Position numbers and translations under genes: made by a program
NCBI RefSeq assembly: GCF_039523335.1
Contig: NZ_BAAAFC010000004.1
Span: 52,732-116,731, forward strand
DNA: 64,000 nt
Direction: 5' to 3'
Source: Marinobacter szutsaonensis
Lineage (GTDB): Bacteria; Pseudomonadota; Gammaproteobacteria; Pseudomonadales; Oleiphilaceae
Notes under the pieces: model-generated
The model's input: only the letters and a program-made list of their open reading frames with translations
Databases searched by the model: none
Told to the model about the DNA's origin: nothing
Shown here: positions 1 to 8,797 of the stretch, piece after piece
Layout: each line of letters opens with the position of its first letter
Position numbering within the stretch: position 1 is the first letter of the stretch

Positions 1-1353
1 GACGTGCTGGTCACCGGTTTCGACATCATCTTCTTCTGGGTTGCCCGGATGATCATGATGACCATGCACTTCATGAAGAACGAGGATGGCACCCCGCAGG
101 TACCGTTCAAGACCGTCTACGTGACCGGCCTGATCCGCGACGAGCACGGCGACAAGATGTCCAAGTCCAAGGGTAACGTCATCGACCCGCTGGACATGAT
201 CGACGGTATCAGCCTGGACGACCTTCTTGAGAAGCGCACCGGCAACCTGATGCAGCCCAAGCTGGCCGAAAAGATCGGCAAGCGCACGAAGAAGGAATTC
301 CCGGAGGGCATCGCCGCCCATGGTACCGACGCCCTGCGCTTCACCCTGGCTGCCATGGCCACCACCGGCCGAGACATCAACTGGGACATGAAGCGCCTGG
401 AAGGCTACCGCAACTTCTGCAACAAGCTGTGGAACGCCGCCCGCTACGTGCTGATGAACACCGAGGGCGAAGACTGCGGCGTGAACGATGAGCCGGTACA
501 ACTGTCCCTGGCCGACCGCTGGATCATCAGCGAACTGCAGCACTGCGAGCAGGAAGTCATACGGCACCTGGACCAGTACCGCTTTGACCTGGCCGCCTAC
601 GCCCTGTACGAGTTCATCTGGAACGAATACTGCGACTGGTACTTAGAGCTGTCCAAGCCGGTATTGAACGACGACAACGCCAGCGCCGAAGCCAAGCGTG
701 GCACCCGTCGCACCCTGGTGCGCGTGCTGGAAGCGGTCCTGCGGCTGGCGCACCCGATGATGCCGTTCATCACCGAGGAGATCTGGCAGCGCATCGCTCC
801 GCTGGCCGGCAAGACCGGTGACAGCATCATGCTGCAGCCGTTCCCGCAGCCGGACGAAAGCAGGCAGGACGCCGCAGTAGCCGCCGATATCGAGTGGCTC
901 AAGGGCGTGATTGTGGCGGTACGGAACATTCGTGGCGAGATGAACATCTCCCCCGCCAAACAGGTCCCCGTTCTGCTCAAGGGCGGCAGCGCCGAAGATG
1001 AGCGCCGCATGAACGAGAACCGCCAGTTCCTGATCTCACTGGCCAAGCTGGAGAAACTGGAATGGTTCGAGGGTGACAAGGCCCCCATGTCCGCCACCCA
1101 GCTGGTGGGCGAAATGGAAGTTCTTGTACCCATGGCCGGCCTGATCGACAAGGATGCCGAGCTCAAGCGCCTGGACAAGGAGCTGGACCGCCTGCAGAAG
1201 GAAATCGGCCGCCTCGAAGGCAAACTGGGCAACGAGAAATTCACCGCCAAGGCCCCGGCCGACGTGGTCGAGAAGGAAAAAGAAAAGCTGAAGGACGCCC
1301 AGGGCAGCCTGCAGCGACTCAGCGCACAGCGGGCTGAAATCGAGGCCATGTAA
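1..1353 (+). CDS. valS: valyl-tRNA synthetase, C-terminal part (gene cut by window start)
   Basis: Class Ia aminoacyl-tRNA synthetase that charges tRNA-Val in the cytoplasm. The frame is open from base 1, so the N-terminal half (HIGH motif, editing domain) lies outside. The visible 450 codons contain the KMSKS loop (residues 52-56, bases 154-168) followed by GNVIDPLD, then the helical anticodon-binding domain starting near [17 protein letters not shown]. The last 70 residues are a Lys/Glu/Leu-rich coiled coil, the C-terminal tRNA-binding arm that distinguishes ValRS from IleRS and LeuRS. It ends in TAA. The next gene starts four bases later on the same strand, suggesting cotranscription. Identity is secure; only the length is incomplete. 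Confidence 0.97.
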   Translation, partial: DVLVTGFDIIFFWVARMIMMTMHFMKNEDGTPQVPFKTVYVTGLIRDEHGDKMSKSKGNVIDPLDMIDGISLDDLLEKRTGNLMQPKLAEKIGKRTKKEFPEGIAAHGTDALRFTLAAMATTGRDINWDMKRLEGYRNFCNKLWNAARYVLMNTEGEDCGVNDEPVQLSLADRWIISELQHCEQEVIRHLDQYRFDLAAYALYEFIWNEYCDWYLELSKPVLNDDNASAEAKRGTRRTLVRVLEAVLRLAHPMMPFITEEIWQRIAPLAGKTGDSIMLQPFPQPDESRQDAAVAADIEWLKGVIVAVRNIRGEMNISPAKQVPVLLKGGSAEDERRMNENRQFLISLAKLEKLEWFEGDKAPMSATQLVGEMEVLVPMAGLIDKDAELKRLDKELDRLQKEIGRLEGKLGNEKFTAKAPADVVEKEKEKLKDAQGSLQRLSAQRAEIEAM

Positions 1354-1357
1354 GCCG

Positions 1358-2254
1358 ATGATCGGCATCCTGGGCGCAGGCTCATTGGGGCGGCTCTGGG
1401 CCGCCCTGCTTCCGCAGGGCCAGGTTGCTTTCCTGCCGCGGCCGGACGCAAATCCGGCCGCGGCCATCCTCAGCTATACCTTCGAATCAATCCGGGGCAG
1501 CCAACGCACCATTGCCCTGCCCTGGCTCCAATCCCCGGATGGCCTGAGCTTGCTGCTGGTCACCACCAAGGCCGGCGACACTGTCGACGCTCTTCAACAC
1601 TGGCTGCCCCGGATACCGGCATCGGTCCCTATCGTACTGTTCCAGAACGGACTTGGCAGCCAGCAGGCGGTGGCGAACGCCTGGCCGGAACATCCCGTCC
1701 TGGCCGCCTCCACCACCGAGGGTGCCAACCGGCCGGAACCGAATCGGGTGGTTCACGCCGGTACCGGAGAAACCTGGGTCGGCCCACTGACCCCCGCCGC
1801 ACGGTCAAAGCTTGCCGGCGCGGTCTCACAACTGGCGACAACCGGTCTCGTGATCCATGCCGAAGACCAGATCCTCCCCCGGCTCTGGCAGAAACTGGTG
1901 GTCAACGCCGGAATCAACCCCTTTACCGCCATCCTTGATTGCCCCAACGGCGACATCCTGGTCAACGATTTCTTCCTGAGTCACATCGACCCACTGTGCA
2001 ACGAAATAGCCGGGCTGATGGCGGCCGAGGGCATCGGCAACCCCACGCCCGGGGAGTTGCGCCAGCGAATCGAGACCGTCGCCCGCAACACCGCGCGGAA
2101 CACCTCGTCCATGCGCGGTGATATCCTGAACGCACGCAGGACCGAGATCGACTTCATAAACGGGTACCTGGTCCAGCTCGGCGAGCGCCTTGGTATCCCT
2201 ACACCGGTGAACCAATTGCTGACCGACAGGGTAAAACAACTGTCGCCACATTAA
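1358..2254 (+). CDS. panE: 2-dehydropantoate 2-reductase family protein (ketopantoate reductase)
   Basis: NADPH-dependent reduction of ketopantoate to pantoate in pantothenate/CoA synthesis is the expected role. The 298-residue protein opens with a Rossmann fold (G6-x-G8-x-x-G11), has the conserved VTTK at Lys71, and the family active-site segment KLVVNAGINP with Lys179 and Asn183. The C-terminal substrate-binding part carries SSMRGDILNARRTEIDFING, the usual Ser-Ser and Glu region. The ATG at 1358 is four bases past valS. No other pantothenate gene is nearby, and this fold includes paralogues acting on other 2-oxo acids, so the exact substrate is inferred rather than shown. Confidence 0.85.
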   Translation: MIGILGAGSLGRLWAALLPQGQVAFLPRPDANPAAAILSYTFESIRGSQRTIALPWLQSPDGLSLLLVTTKAGDTVDALQHWLPRIPASVPIVLFQNGLGSQQAVANAWPEHPVLAASTTEGANRPEPNRVVHAGTGETWVGPLTPAARSKLAGAVSQLATTGLVIHAEDQILPRLWQKLVVNAGINPFTAILDCPNGDILVNDFFLSHIDPLCNEIAGLMAAEGIGNPTPGELRQRIETVARNTARNTSSMRGDILNARRTEIDFINGYLVQLGERLGIPTPVNQLLTDRVKQLSPH

Positions 2255-2273
2255 GAGTCAGAGGAGTTACCTG

Positions 2274-2831
2274 ATGGGCAACCGCCTTTCGAAGATCTAC
2301 ACCCGTACCGGAGATGACGGTTCCACCGGTCTCGCGGACGGCAATCGCATCGCCAAGAACGCCCAACGGGTCGAGGCCATGGGCACGGCCGACGAACTCA
2401 ACTGCCACATTGGCCTGCTGATCGAGACCCTGGATCAGGACGACGAGCTGATCGAATCCCTGCGTCGCATCCAGCATCATTTGTTCGATCTCGGTGGGGA
2501 ATTTGCCATTCCCGGAAGCCGGGTTATCGGGGACGACCACATCCAGTGGCTCGAGGAAACCCTGGACCGGCACAATGAACATTTGCCGCCACTGAAGAAT
2601 TTCGTACTTCCCGGCGGAACACCTGCCGCGGCCCAGTGCCACCTCGCCCGGGCCGTTTGCCGCCGGGCCGAACGGGTGGTTGTGGCGCTCGGCCACGAGG
2701 ATTCCATCAACACAGCGTCACGCCATTACCTCAACCGGCTGTCAGACCTGTTGTTTGTCATCGCACGGGTACTCGCCCGCCGGGGTGACGGTGAAGAGAT
2801 TCTCTGGGAGCAAAAAAAATCCGGCCTTTGA
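2274..2831 (+). CDS. PduO-type ATP:cob(I)alamin adenosyltransferase
   Basis: Transfers the adenosyl group of ATP to cob(I)alamin to make coenzyme B12. The 185-residue protein has the family signature at the N-terminus (YTRTGDDGSTGLADG, the ATP-binding loop), the RVEAMGTADELNCHIGLL helix, the conserved RAVCRRAER helix near residue 125, and YLNRLSDLLFVIAR close to the end. The start is an ATG at 2274 with a strong GAGGAG site at 2261-2266. It lies 19 bases after the ketopantoate reductase on the same strand. Its stop codon falls in the loop of the terminator hairpin. No cobalamin biosynthesis genes are nearby, so it probably serves salvage or a B12-dependent enzyme elsewhere. Confidence 0.92.
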   Translation: MGNRLSKIYTRTGDDGSTGLADGNRIAKNAQRVEAMGTADELNCHIGLLIETLDQDDELIESLRRIQHHLFDLGGEFAIPGSRVIGDDHIQWLEETLDRHNEHLPPLKNFVLPGGTPAAAQCHLARAVCRRAERVVVALGHEDSINTASRHYLNRLSDLLFVIARVLARRGDGEEILWEQKKSGL

Positions 2832-2845
2832 GGGCCGGATTTTTT
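2812..2845. terminator. bidirectional intrinsic terminator
   Basis: An A-run, the stem ATCCGGCC / GGCCGGAT around a six-base loop, then a T-run. It works on both strands and lies between the convergent adenosyltransferase and ampE genes. The adenosyltransferase TGA lies in the loop. Confidence 0.9.
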
Positions 2846-2858
2846 CGATCAGATCAGG

Positions 2859-3746
2859 TCAGACGACGCCGGCAATGACCAGAAGCGCCACCGCACACAG
2901 CCATACCAGCATGGTTCGATTGAGCAGGTCCCGGACTGCGCCCAGGCTGGTTGAGCCGAACCGGGACCATTCATCCGGGTGCACTTTCAGGAACCGCTCC
3001 GGGTCAAGCGCATAACCGGTCAAGGCGCTGTTCGCTGATTCGGCCAATAGTTCCCCGGCCGGCTTGCGAACGGCCAGCAACAGCCCCTTCGCCTCGCTGA
3101 GCCAGCCGGCAAGGTCACCGGCAATCCCGAAAGTTATCGAGACAACACGGGCAGGAATCCAGGCCAGCCACTCGGCCCAACGGACGAACCGGGGCCGGGC
3201 TGCGGCCTGGGGCCACTGTTCCGCCAGGGCAACCAGCCCCCGCGCCAGGATTGCGGCCGGCATACCGCCAACCACGAACCAGAAAGCCACCAGAAAATAA
3301 CGTTCAAAAATCGATACCATGAAGGCCCGGGACAATGACAGGTGCATGCTTTCGGCAGAGCTGTCTTCCTGACGATCCTCCACAGGCAACCAGTCCCGGA
3401 CATGATGCCAGGCGCCCTGCATGTCATCCCGGCTCCAGGCGTCGGAATAGGTTCGCAACACCCGCTTCCAGCCCGGAGCTCCCATCATCGCAATCAGCAC
3501 GATGAACTCCACGGGATAGACCAGCCAGCGCATCCCGTAGCCGGTCAGCAAATATTCCAGCAAACCACTGAGGAACGCCGGCAGCAGTACCAGTGCCAGT
3601 CCGCCGCCAACACTGGTTTCCGCACCGGCATGAACCCGACTGCCCCGGTGAAACCACGCCCGCCACAGGGCATCGCTGGAGAAATGCCCCGAACTGTCGA
3701 GTTTCCGGCGCACCAGGTAAGCCAGCAGGAAAACAATCAGCACCAT
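2859..3746 (-). CDS. ampE: AmpE-like inner-membrane protein
   Basis: Membrane protein of the AmpE family, encoded next to the AmpD amidase in many gammaproteobacteria and linked there to beta-lactamase induction; its biochemical role is not settled. The 295-residue sequence begins with a hydrophobic helix (MVLIVFLLAYLV), has further membrane segments near residues 50-65, 72-92, 150-175 and 275-295, and a family-typical stretch around ERYFLVAFWFVVGGMPAAILARG. The ATG overlaps the ampD stop as TGATG, so the two are translationally coupled. Identification rests mainly on hydropathy, that motif and the ampD neighbour. Confidence 0.85.
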   Translation of the reverse strand: MVLIVFLLAYLVRRKLDSSGHFSSDALWRAWFHRGSRVHAGAETSVGGGLALVLLPAFLSGLLEYLLTGYGMRWLVYPVEFIVLIAMMGAPGWKRVLRTYSDAWSRDDMQGAWHHVRDWLPVEDRQEDSSAESMHLSLSRAFMVSIFERYFLVAFWFVVGGMPAAILARGLVALAEQWPQAAARPRFVRWAEWLAWIPARVVSITFGIAGDLAGWLSEAKGLLLAVRKPAGELLAESANSALTGYALDPERFLKVHPDEWSRFGSTSLGAVRDLLNRTMLVWLCAVALLVIAGVV

Positions 3747-4339
3747 CAGGCGAGCTCCCCGGATCCGGAACGGGTGTCCAGGCAGGCCATGAAATACTGC
3801 CAGTCAAAGGCCGGACCGGGATCGGTCTTGCGGCCGGGCGCGATATCGCTGTGGCCGGTGATACGGCGGGCATCGATCTCAGGCCAGGCCATCATCACCT
3901 GGTGGGCAATACCCGCCAATGCCCGGTATTGGGCCTCGGTATAGGGGATATCGTCAGCCCCCTCAAGCTCGATGCCGATGGAAAAATCATTACACTCCTC
4001 ACGGCCGTCAAAGCAGGATCGCCCGGCATGCCAGGCCCGGTCCAACAGGCTGACAAACTGCACTATCTCGCCATCCCGGCGAATCAGCGCATGGGCGGAC
4101 ACCCGGATATCGGCAATGGTTTCAAAATAAGGGTGCGCGGCCGGATCCAGCCGGTTACAGAAGAAATTCTCGATCTCGGGGCCGCCGAACTGCCCCGGCG
4201 GCAGACTGATGTTGTGAACGACCAGCAAACTGATATTGGCCCCTTCCGGCCTGGGGCCGTAATTGGGCGAAGGGCACCACCTGGCTCCCGAAAGGCGCCC
4301 TGTTTCCCTGAGGCTGGCAATCCTCCGCTCTGAAATCAT
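3746..4339 (-). CDS. ampD: 1,6-anhydro-N-acetylmuramyl-L-alanine amidase
   Basis: Cytoplasmic zinc amidase that removes peptides from anhydro-muropeptides in peptidoglycan recycling; loss of AmpD activity elsewhere derepresses AmpC via AmpR. In 197 residues the zinc ligands are readable: His42 in VVHN, His163 in GHSDIAPGRKTDPG and Asp173 in the same segment. The Glu-containing SIGIELEG strand is also present. It has no signal peptide, as expected for AmpD rather than the periplasmic AmiD. The ATG overlaps the upstream DUF1631 stop (TGATG) and its own stop overlaps the ampE start. No ampR or ampC lies in the window. Confidence 0.95.
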   Translation of the reverse strand: MISERRIASLRETGRLSGARWCPSPNYGPRPEGANISLLVVHNISLPPGQFGGPEIENFFCNRLDPAAHPYFETIADIRVSAHALIRRDGEIVQFVSLLDRAWHAGRSCFDGREECNDFSIGIELEGADDIPYTEAQYRALAGIAHQVMMAWPEIDARRITGHSDIAPGRKTDPGPAFDWQYFMACLDTRSGSGELA

Positions 4340-6534
4340 CAGTCTTTTCGGCTGCTGCGCAGGTTATCGATGATCGACTCCAGGGCCCGGTCAAAGATCA
4401 GGCCGTCATCCAGCATTCCGATCTCGCCGGCGGCCATGGCCCGGGCCAGATCTTCCCGATGGTATTCTGCCACTTTCGCGCCACTGCGGTTGACGAAAAT
4501 GTACTTGCCGGTGGCCTTGATGAAGGCCGCGAGCTTGCAGCGAACCCGGTTGTCTTCCCGGTTCAGCTCAATCCAGGAACCGACCCTCAGGCTGTCCGCG
4601 CGGGCAAGCCATTCTGCCTCGACACCCGGTTCTTCATCCGCGACATCGTAGCCCTCTGGAATAGCAGGCTCTGGCAACGCTTCCTCCCTGGAAGCCTCCT
4701 GGGGCACGGCCGGCGCTTCCGGCTGTGGCACAGCGGTGACCAGGCGCTGGAACACATCCACATGGGCCAGTTCCAGATCCCGGATCGCGGAATCCGTGGC
4801 AAACGGGTCCCATGAAATTTCCTGCATGGCCTTGCGGAACTGGTCAACGATTGCGGGAATGGCCCGAAGCAGCTCGCTTCGGGTGGTTTCCGTAACCGGG
4901 CTCGGGTCAACACTCCAGACCAGGCGTTCAGTGAATTCCTGCGCCTTTTGCCAGGCCTCACTCTGCTCACCCTGGCGCAGGTAGATCCACTGAAGGTAAC
5001 GGGTCCAGGGTTGCTCGAGCAGTGCCATTACGGGCTCCGGGACCTCCCGGTTATGCGCAACCCCCGACACCATGGATTCGACCATCGCATTGGCCCGCTC
5101 CTGACGTGCCCGGCCCTCCTCGGCGTCCCTGAGACGCTGCTCCACCAGTTCCCGGCGGCGGCGATCCAGGTCCATGAAATGACTGAAGTCCTGGAGCAGC
5201 TCCTCGAACAGGGACACGTTGGTGGTGAATTCGTTCAGGATCCGGTCGACAATGTATTCGATCTTTTCCCGCAAGGGATCCCGCTGGCCCGGCCTCTTCT
5301 CCGTCCAGCCGATGGCGGACAACGCCATGTCGTTGAGCAGCTTGCGTACCGGATGACCACCCCGGTTGAAGAAATTGGGATCGCTGAGGGCAACCTTGAG
5401 AACCGGAATCTGTAACCGGGAAATCAGGGCTTTCATCACCGCATGCAGCTGCCGGTCCTCGAGGATAAAATCAAACAGCATGGACACGAGGTTGATCACG
5501 TCGTCGTCCATCTGGCCGACCTGCATCGGCTTGCCGTCATCGGTCTTCAGTACCAGCAGGATCTGCTCCCGGAGCGGCACCACCTGTTCCGCCTCCCAGC
5601 TTACCGCCTGAACCTGCACCTGGCTGAGTTTCGACATCAACGCTTCGGTGTCCAGGAAGGCAACACCGGACTGCCCCGCACCGGCACCGGAAGCGTCACC
5701 GCCCTGGCGCAGCAGCGCACTCAGCTCGGAGAAGGTCGCACCGCCTCCGTTTTCTCCAGCGCTCGCATCCGCCGCCGGTTGTTGCGCCTGACCGGCGTTG
5801 TCATCGGAGGGCTTCGCGGCCGGGCCAGATTTGGAACCTGGCACCGGGGGGCGCTTCATATCCGCCAGCACGCCCTCGTCAATCAGGGTCTTGTTGGCCT
5901 GCTGGTAGAAGTTGGCCAGGATATCTGCCAGCAGTTTGTCGAAAAGCTTGAGTACCACCAGCTTGGCCCGGATATCGATGTCCAGGTCGGCGCAGGCCTC
6001 ACTGACGCCGCCACAAATGACTTCAGGGCTCAGGGGCATCTGGCTGTCGGAGAGTTCGATGGCAGGCACCAGATGATTCACCCTGACCGTCAGCAGCCGG
6101 ATGGCATCGGCGTAGCGATTCCGCAGCTTGTTGATCAGGTTTTCAATGGCAACCTGTTGCTCGAGTTCACCGTGGTCCATCAGGCTCAGGTTGTCCTGGT
6201 CGATCTCCTCCAGGTCTCCCTTTGCAACATGGGGGCGGAACCGGCCAATCTCGTTGAAAGCCCGGGAGACATACTGCAGGATCGACACGGAAATGGACTT
6301 GCGACGCAGACGGAGCTCCCGCATGGCGTCAAAATAGGCAAGCTGGCCGTGTTCGTTGCCGGCCCGATCGGCCAGCTCGAACAGGGCGTCGTCAGAGCGG
6401 TCAAAGAATTCGTTGAGGACGGATTTCAGTTCCCGGCCCGAAGCATCCCGCAAACGGATCAGCGCAGGTGGTAACGAGAACTGGCCCGCCTGCTTCCTGT
6501 CCTGAAAGCTGACTACCTTGTTATCCTGCGCCAT
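4339..6534 (-). CDS. DUF1631 family protein
   Basis: Large (731-residue), mostly helical cytoplasmic protein of the DUF1631 family, sometimes mislabelled thymidine phosphorylase; function unknown. The N-terminal 200 residues are predicted helices, then a low-complexity Ala/Gly/Gln linker near residues 230-275, another helical region, and a charged helix near 455-480. The last about 100 residues (from WLARADSLRVGSWIEL) read as a small beta-rich domain with a PilZ-like feel, although the RxxxR and DxSxxG c-di-GMP residues are not evident. The order nadC / DUF1631 / ampD / ampE matches Pseudomonas. The start is ATG, divergent from nadC, and translation is coupled to ampD. Confidence 0.85.
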   Translation of the reverse strand: MAQDNKVVSFQDRKQAGQFSLPPALIRLRDASGRELKSVLNEFFDRSDDALFELADRAGNEHGQLAYFDAMRELRLRRKSISVSILQYVSRAFNEIGRFRPHVAKGDLEEIDQDNLSLMDHGELEQQVAIENLINKLRNRYADAIRLLTVRVNHLVPAIELSDSQMPLSPEVICGGVSEACADLDIDIRAKLVVLKLFDKLLADILANFYQQANKTLIDEGVLADMKRPPVPGSKSGPAAKPSDDNAGQAQQPAADASAGENGGGATFSELSALLRQGGDASGAGAGQSGVAFLDTEALMSKLSQVQVQAVSWEAEQVVPLREQILLVLKTDDGKPMQVGQMDDDVINLVSMLFDFILEDRQLHAVMKALISRLQIPVLKVALSDPNFFNRGGHPVRKLLNDMALSAIGWTEKRPGQRDPLREKIEYIVDRILNEFTTNVSLFEELLQDFSHFMDLDRRRRELVEQRLRDAEEGRARQERANAMVESMVSGVAHNREVPEPVMALLEQPWTRYLQWIYLRQGEQSEAWQKAQEFTERLVWSVDPSPVTETTRSELLRAIPAIVDQFRKAMQEISWDPFATDSAIRDLELAHVDVFQRLVTAVPQPEAPAVPQEASREEALPEPAIPEGYDVADEEPGVEAEWLARADSLRVGSWIELNREDNRVRCKLAAFIKATGKYIFVNRSGAKVAEYHREDLARAMAAGEIGMLDDGLIFDRALESIIDNLRSSRKD

Positions 6535-6603
6535 TGCCTAACTCCGGGGTCATGGATTGTCGAGTGTCCGTGTGTATAAGTTACTATAATAGAAGCTCTT
6601 AGC

Positions 6604-6643
6604 GTCAGATTCTGTCAGATTTTGTCACCAATTGTGTCGCAGA
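6604..6643. repeat. 10-bp phased direct repeat in the DUF1631/nadC divergent promoter interval
   Basis: Units starting at 6604, 6614, 6624 and (degenerate) 6634 each begin GTCAG, GTCAG, GTCAC and GTGTC, with an AT-rich second half, exactly one helical turn apart. They lie in the 220-bp interval between the divergent starts, just downstream of a TATAAT at 6585-6590. An operator is possible but unproven. Confidence 0.55.
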
Positions 6644-6754
6644 GGAGCCATCCGCGGAGCAAACGTGACACCGCTCACATTTGGTGATTGCCAGACATGG
6701 CTTTAGAATCGTGCGCCAGTTTTCTTTTCCCATGACCAGACCGGACCCGACACC

Positions 6755-7594
6755 ATGCTCCCTGCCGAACTCCTGCGCCAGTCCAGAATCGAATCCGTTG
6801 CCCAAAGCCTGCGGGAAGACATCGGTGATGGTGACATCACGGCCAGACTGATTCCAGCCGACAAACTCGCTACCGGCCGGGTGATTACCCGGGAAGCCGC
6901 CACCCTGGCCGGCCGGGAGTGGGTCGATGAGGTGTTCCGCCAGGTGGATCCTCAGGTGACCCTTTTGTGGCAGGCCAATGACGGTGACCGGGTCAGCCCG
7001 GATCAGATCCTGTTCACCATGGAAGGCACCGCCCGCAGCCTGCTCACCGCAGAGCGCACGGCCCTGAACTGGCTTCAGACCCTGTCCGGAGTCGCGACCA
7101 TCTGCACAGCCTATGCCGAGAAAGTCGCCCATACCGGGGTAAAACTCCTGGATACCCGCAAGACCCTGCCGGGCCTCCGGCTTGCGGAGAAATACGCGGT
7201 CACCTGTGGCGGCTGCCACAACCACCGCATCGGTCTGTGGGATGCGTTCCTGATCAAGGAAAACCACATTGCCGCCTGCGGATCCATTGCCAAAGCCATC
7301 GAAGAAGCCCGCCGAATTGCCCCGGGTCGCCCGGTGGAAGTTGAAACAGAGAGCCTGGACGAACTCGATCAGGCCCTGGCGGCCAGCGCCGACATCATCA
7401 TGCTTGATGAATTCTCACTGGATGACATGCGCACTGCCGTGAAGGTCACCGCCGGCCGCGCCAGGCTCGAAGCTTCCGGCGGCATCAATGATCGGACTCT
7501 GGTGCCCATCGCCGAGACCGGGGTGGACTACATCTCCATCGGCGCACTGACCAAGGATCTGAAGGCCGTGGACCTGTCCATGCGGCTGGACTGA
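6755..7594 (+). CDS. nadC: nicotinate-nucleotide pyrophosphorylase (quinolinate phosphoribosyltransferase)
   Basis: Converts quinolinate and PRPP to nicotinate mononucleotide, CO2 and PPi in de novo NAD synthesis. The 279-residue protein has the expected order: an N-terminal open-faced sandwich, [17 protein letters not shown], the [10 protein letters not shown] and [16 protein letters not shown] substrate-binding segments, [26 protein letters not shown] and LEASGGIN of the barrel, ending in [18 protein letters not shown]. The ATG at 6755 follows a moderately purine-rich leader. It is divergent from DUF1631 and convergent with yqcC, with six bases between the two stops. nadA and nadB are not in the window. 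Confidence 0.97.
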   Translation: MLPAELLRQSRIESVAQSLREDIGDGDITARLIPADKLATGRVITREAATLAGREWVDEVFRQVDPQVTLLWQANDGDRVSPDQILFTMEGTARSLLTAERTALNWLQTLSGVATICTAYAEKVAHTGVKLLDTRKTLPGLRLAEKYAVTCGGCHNHRIGLWDAFLIKENHIAACGSIAKAIEEARRIAPGRPVEVETESLDELDQALAASADIIMLDEFSLDDMRTAVKVTAGRARLEASGGINDRTLVPIAETGVDYISIGALTKDLKAVDLSMRLD

Positions 7595-7600
7595 CCCGGT

Positions 7601-7936
7601 TCACTTGCCGGACAGCAGCTTGTCCATCTTCTCCAGCTCCCTTACCAGTCCGTGGCCGGATTCCGGCCGGCCCCGGAAATGCTCCTCTGCCATGGGCGCA
7701 ATTCCCGACACCTCCGGCAGAGGGTGATCATTCTCGATCAGGATTTTCATCCGTTCCACGAACACAAACTGGAGCCACTGGGTGAACTCCATGGTATCCA
7801 GGCAAAACGGCTTCTCGCTCTGGAAGGCTTCCTCGGGGGGCGGCTCCCCCTCCCAGACTTCCAGTTGCCGGAGTTCGATCTCGATCTGCAGCAGGCAGTC
7901 CGCTACCCGGGAAACCTTTTTCTGTTCGTCAGTCAT
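7601..7936 (-). CDS. yqcC: YqcC family protein (DUF446)
   Basis: Small (111-residue) cytoplasmic helical protein of the YqcC/DUF446 family, function unknown. The N-terminal helix (VADCLLQIEIELRQLEVW) is followed by the family-typical Pro-rich turn and segment PFCLDTMEFTQWLQFVFVERM, then a polar C-terminus. No signal peptide or membrane segment is seen. It begins eight bases after the parA stop and is probably the last gene of the DUF2066-pgsA-like-hda-parA-yqcC run. In enterobacteria the family sits beside truC, so the pairing with parA here is different. Confidence 0.85.
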   Translation of the reverse strand: MTDEQKKVSRVADCLLQIEIELRQLEVWEGEPPPEEAFQSEKPFCLDTMEFTQWLQFVFVERMKILIENDHPLPEVSGIAPMAEEHFRGRPESGHGLVRELEKMDKLLSGK

Positions 7937-7944
7937 GTAAATAC

Positions 7945-8742
7945 CTAGTCGGTCAGCGGCTCGAGCTCTACCGCTTCACCATGCAGGACCCGGAACAGGT
8001 CTTCATACTGGCGGGTCAGCGGGTGCTTCGGAGCCATGTGAATGAGTGGCTGCCGGCTCTGATGGGATTCCTTCATTTTGACCGAACTGGACAGCCGGAC
8101 CGGCAGCACCGGCAGGCCTTCCTCGGTCAGCTCCAGTACCAGCTTCCTCGGCAGGCTGGCCCTGGGCTGGAACTGGTTGGCGATAATGCCCTCCACCACC
8201 AGGTCCTGGTTGTGATCTTCCTGCAACTCCCGGATCTCATTGAGGATGTTGTACAGCGCCTGGCGGGAGAAGTCGTCACAGTCAAACGGAATCAGGCAAC
8301 GCTGGGCCGCAATCAGCGCCGAGCGGGTATAGAAATTCAGCGCCGGGGCGGTATCAACATAGATGGCGTCGAAACTGTCGCCCAGTTTTTTCAGGGCTTC
8401 CCGCAGTTTGTAGATCTTGTGCTTGGCTTCAAGCTTGCGCTCCAGAAAGTCCAGCTCGGGGCTTGAAGGCATCACAAACAAGTTATCGAAGGGCGTGGCA
8501 TGGACAAACTCGTCCGGGCGACGGTTGAACACGGTGAAGGCCACCGTTTGCTCCAGCAGATCGGCCACCGTGTCCCGGAGTTCCGATGCCGGCTTGCCCA
8601 ACAGATAATGGGTCGAATTGCCCTGGGGATCCAGGTCGACCACCAGGGTACGCTTACCCCGGGCCGCGCTGATGGCCGCCAGGTTGCAGGTGATACTGGA
8701 CTTGCCTACCCCGCCTTTTTGATTGAATACAACCCGTCTCAT
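7945..8742 (-). CDS. ParA/Soj-type ATPase without a linked ParB
   Basis: Deviant-Walker-A P-loop ATPase (265 residues). The motif KGGVGKS spans residues 9-15 with the signature lysine, followed by the switch segment VVDLDPQGNSTHYL and Walker B near AIYVDTAPALNFYTRSAL. Proteins of this type position plasmids, chromosomes or protein clusters on the nucleoid. The ATG at 8742 has a clear GGAGG upstream. It lies 55 bases after hda and no parB, parS-like repeat or flagellar gene is adjacent, so chromosome partition cannot be assumed. A role in positioning some other cargo is possible, and nothing here identifies it. Confidence 0.9.
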   Translation of the reverse strand: MRRVVFNQKGGVGKSSITCNLAAISAARGKRTLVVDLDPQGNSTHYLLGKPASELRDTVADLLEQTVAFTVFNRRPDEFVHATPFDNLFVMPSSPELDFLERKLEAKHKIYKLREALKKLGDSFDAIYVDTAPALNFYTRSALIAAQRCLIPFDCDDFSRQALYNILNEIRELQEDHNQDLVVEGIIANQFQPRASLPRKLVLELTEEGLPVLPVRLSSSVKMKESHQSRQPLIHMAPKHPLTRQYEDLFRVLHGEAVELEPLTD

Positions 8743-8797
8743 GTCGTTCCTCCGTTAACCCGTGATCGTTTTGCCGTCCTTTGTACCATTGGTGCCT

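Noticed and set aside
2255-2273. Cobalamin riboswitch ahead of the adenosyltransferase gene
   Set aside because: Only 19 bases lie between the two genes; there is no room and no B12 box.
4339-4650. PilZ domain in DUF1631 C-terminus with c-di-GMP binding
   Set aside because: The fold seems similar but the RxxxR and DxSxxG residues needed for c-di-GMP are not evident, so no such claim is made.
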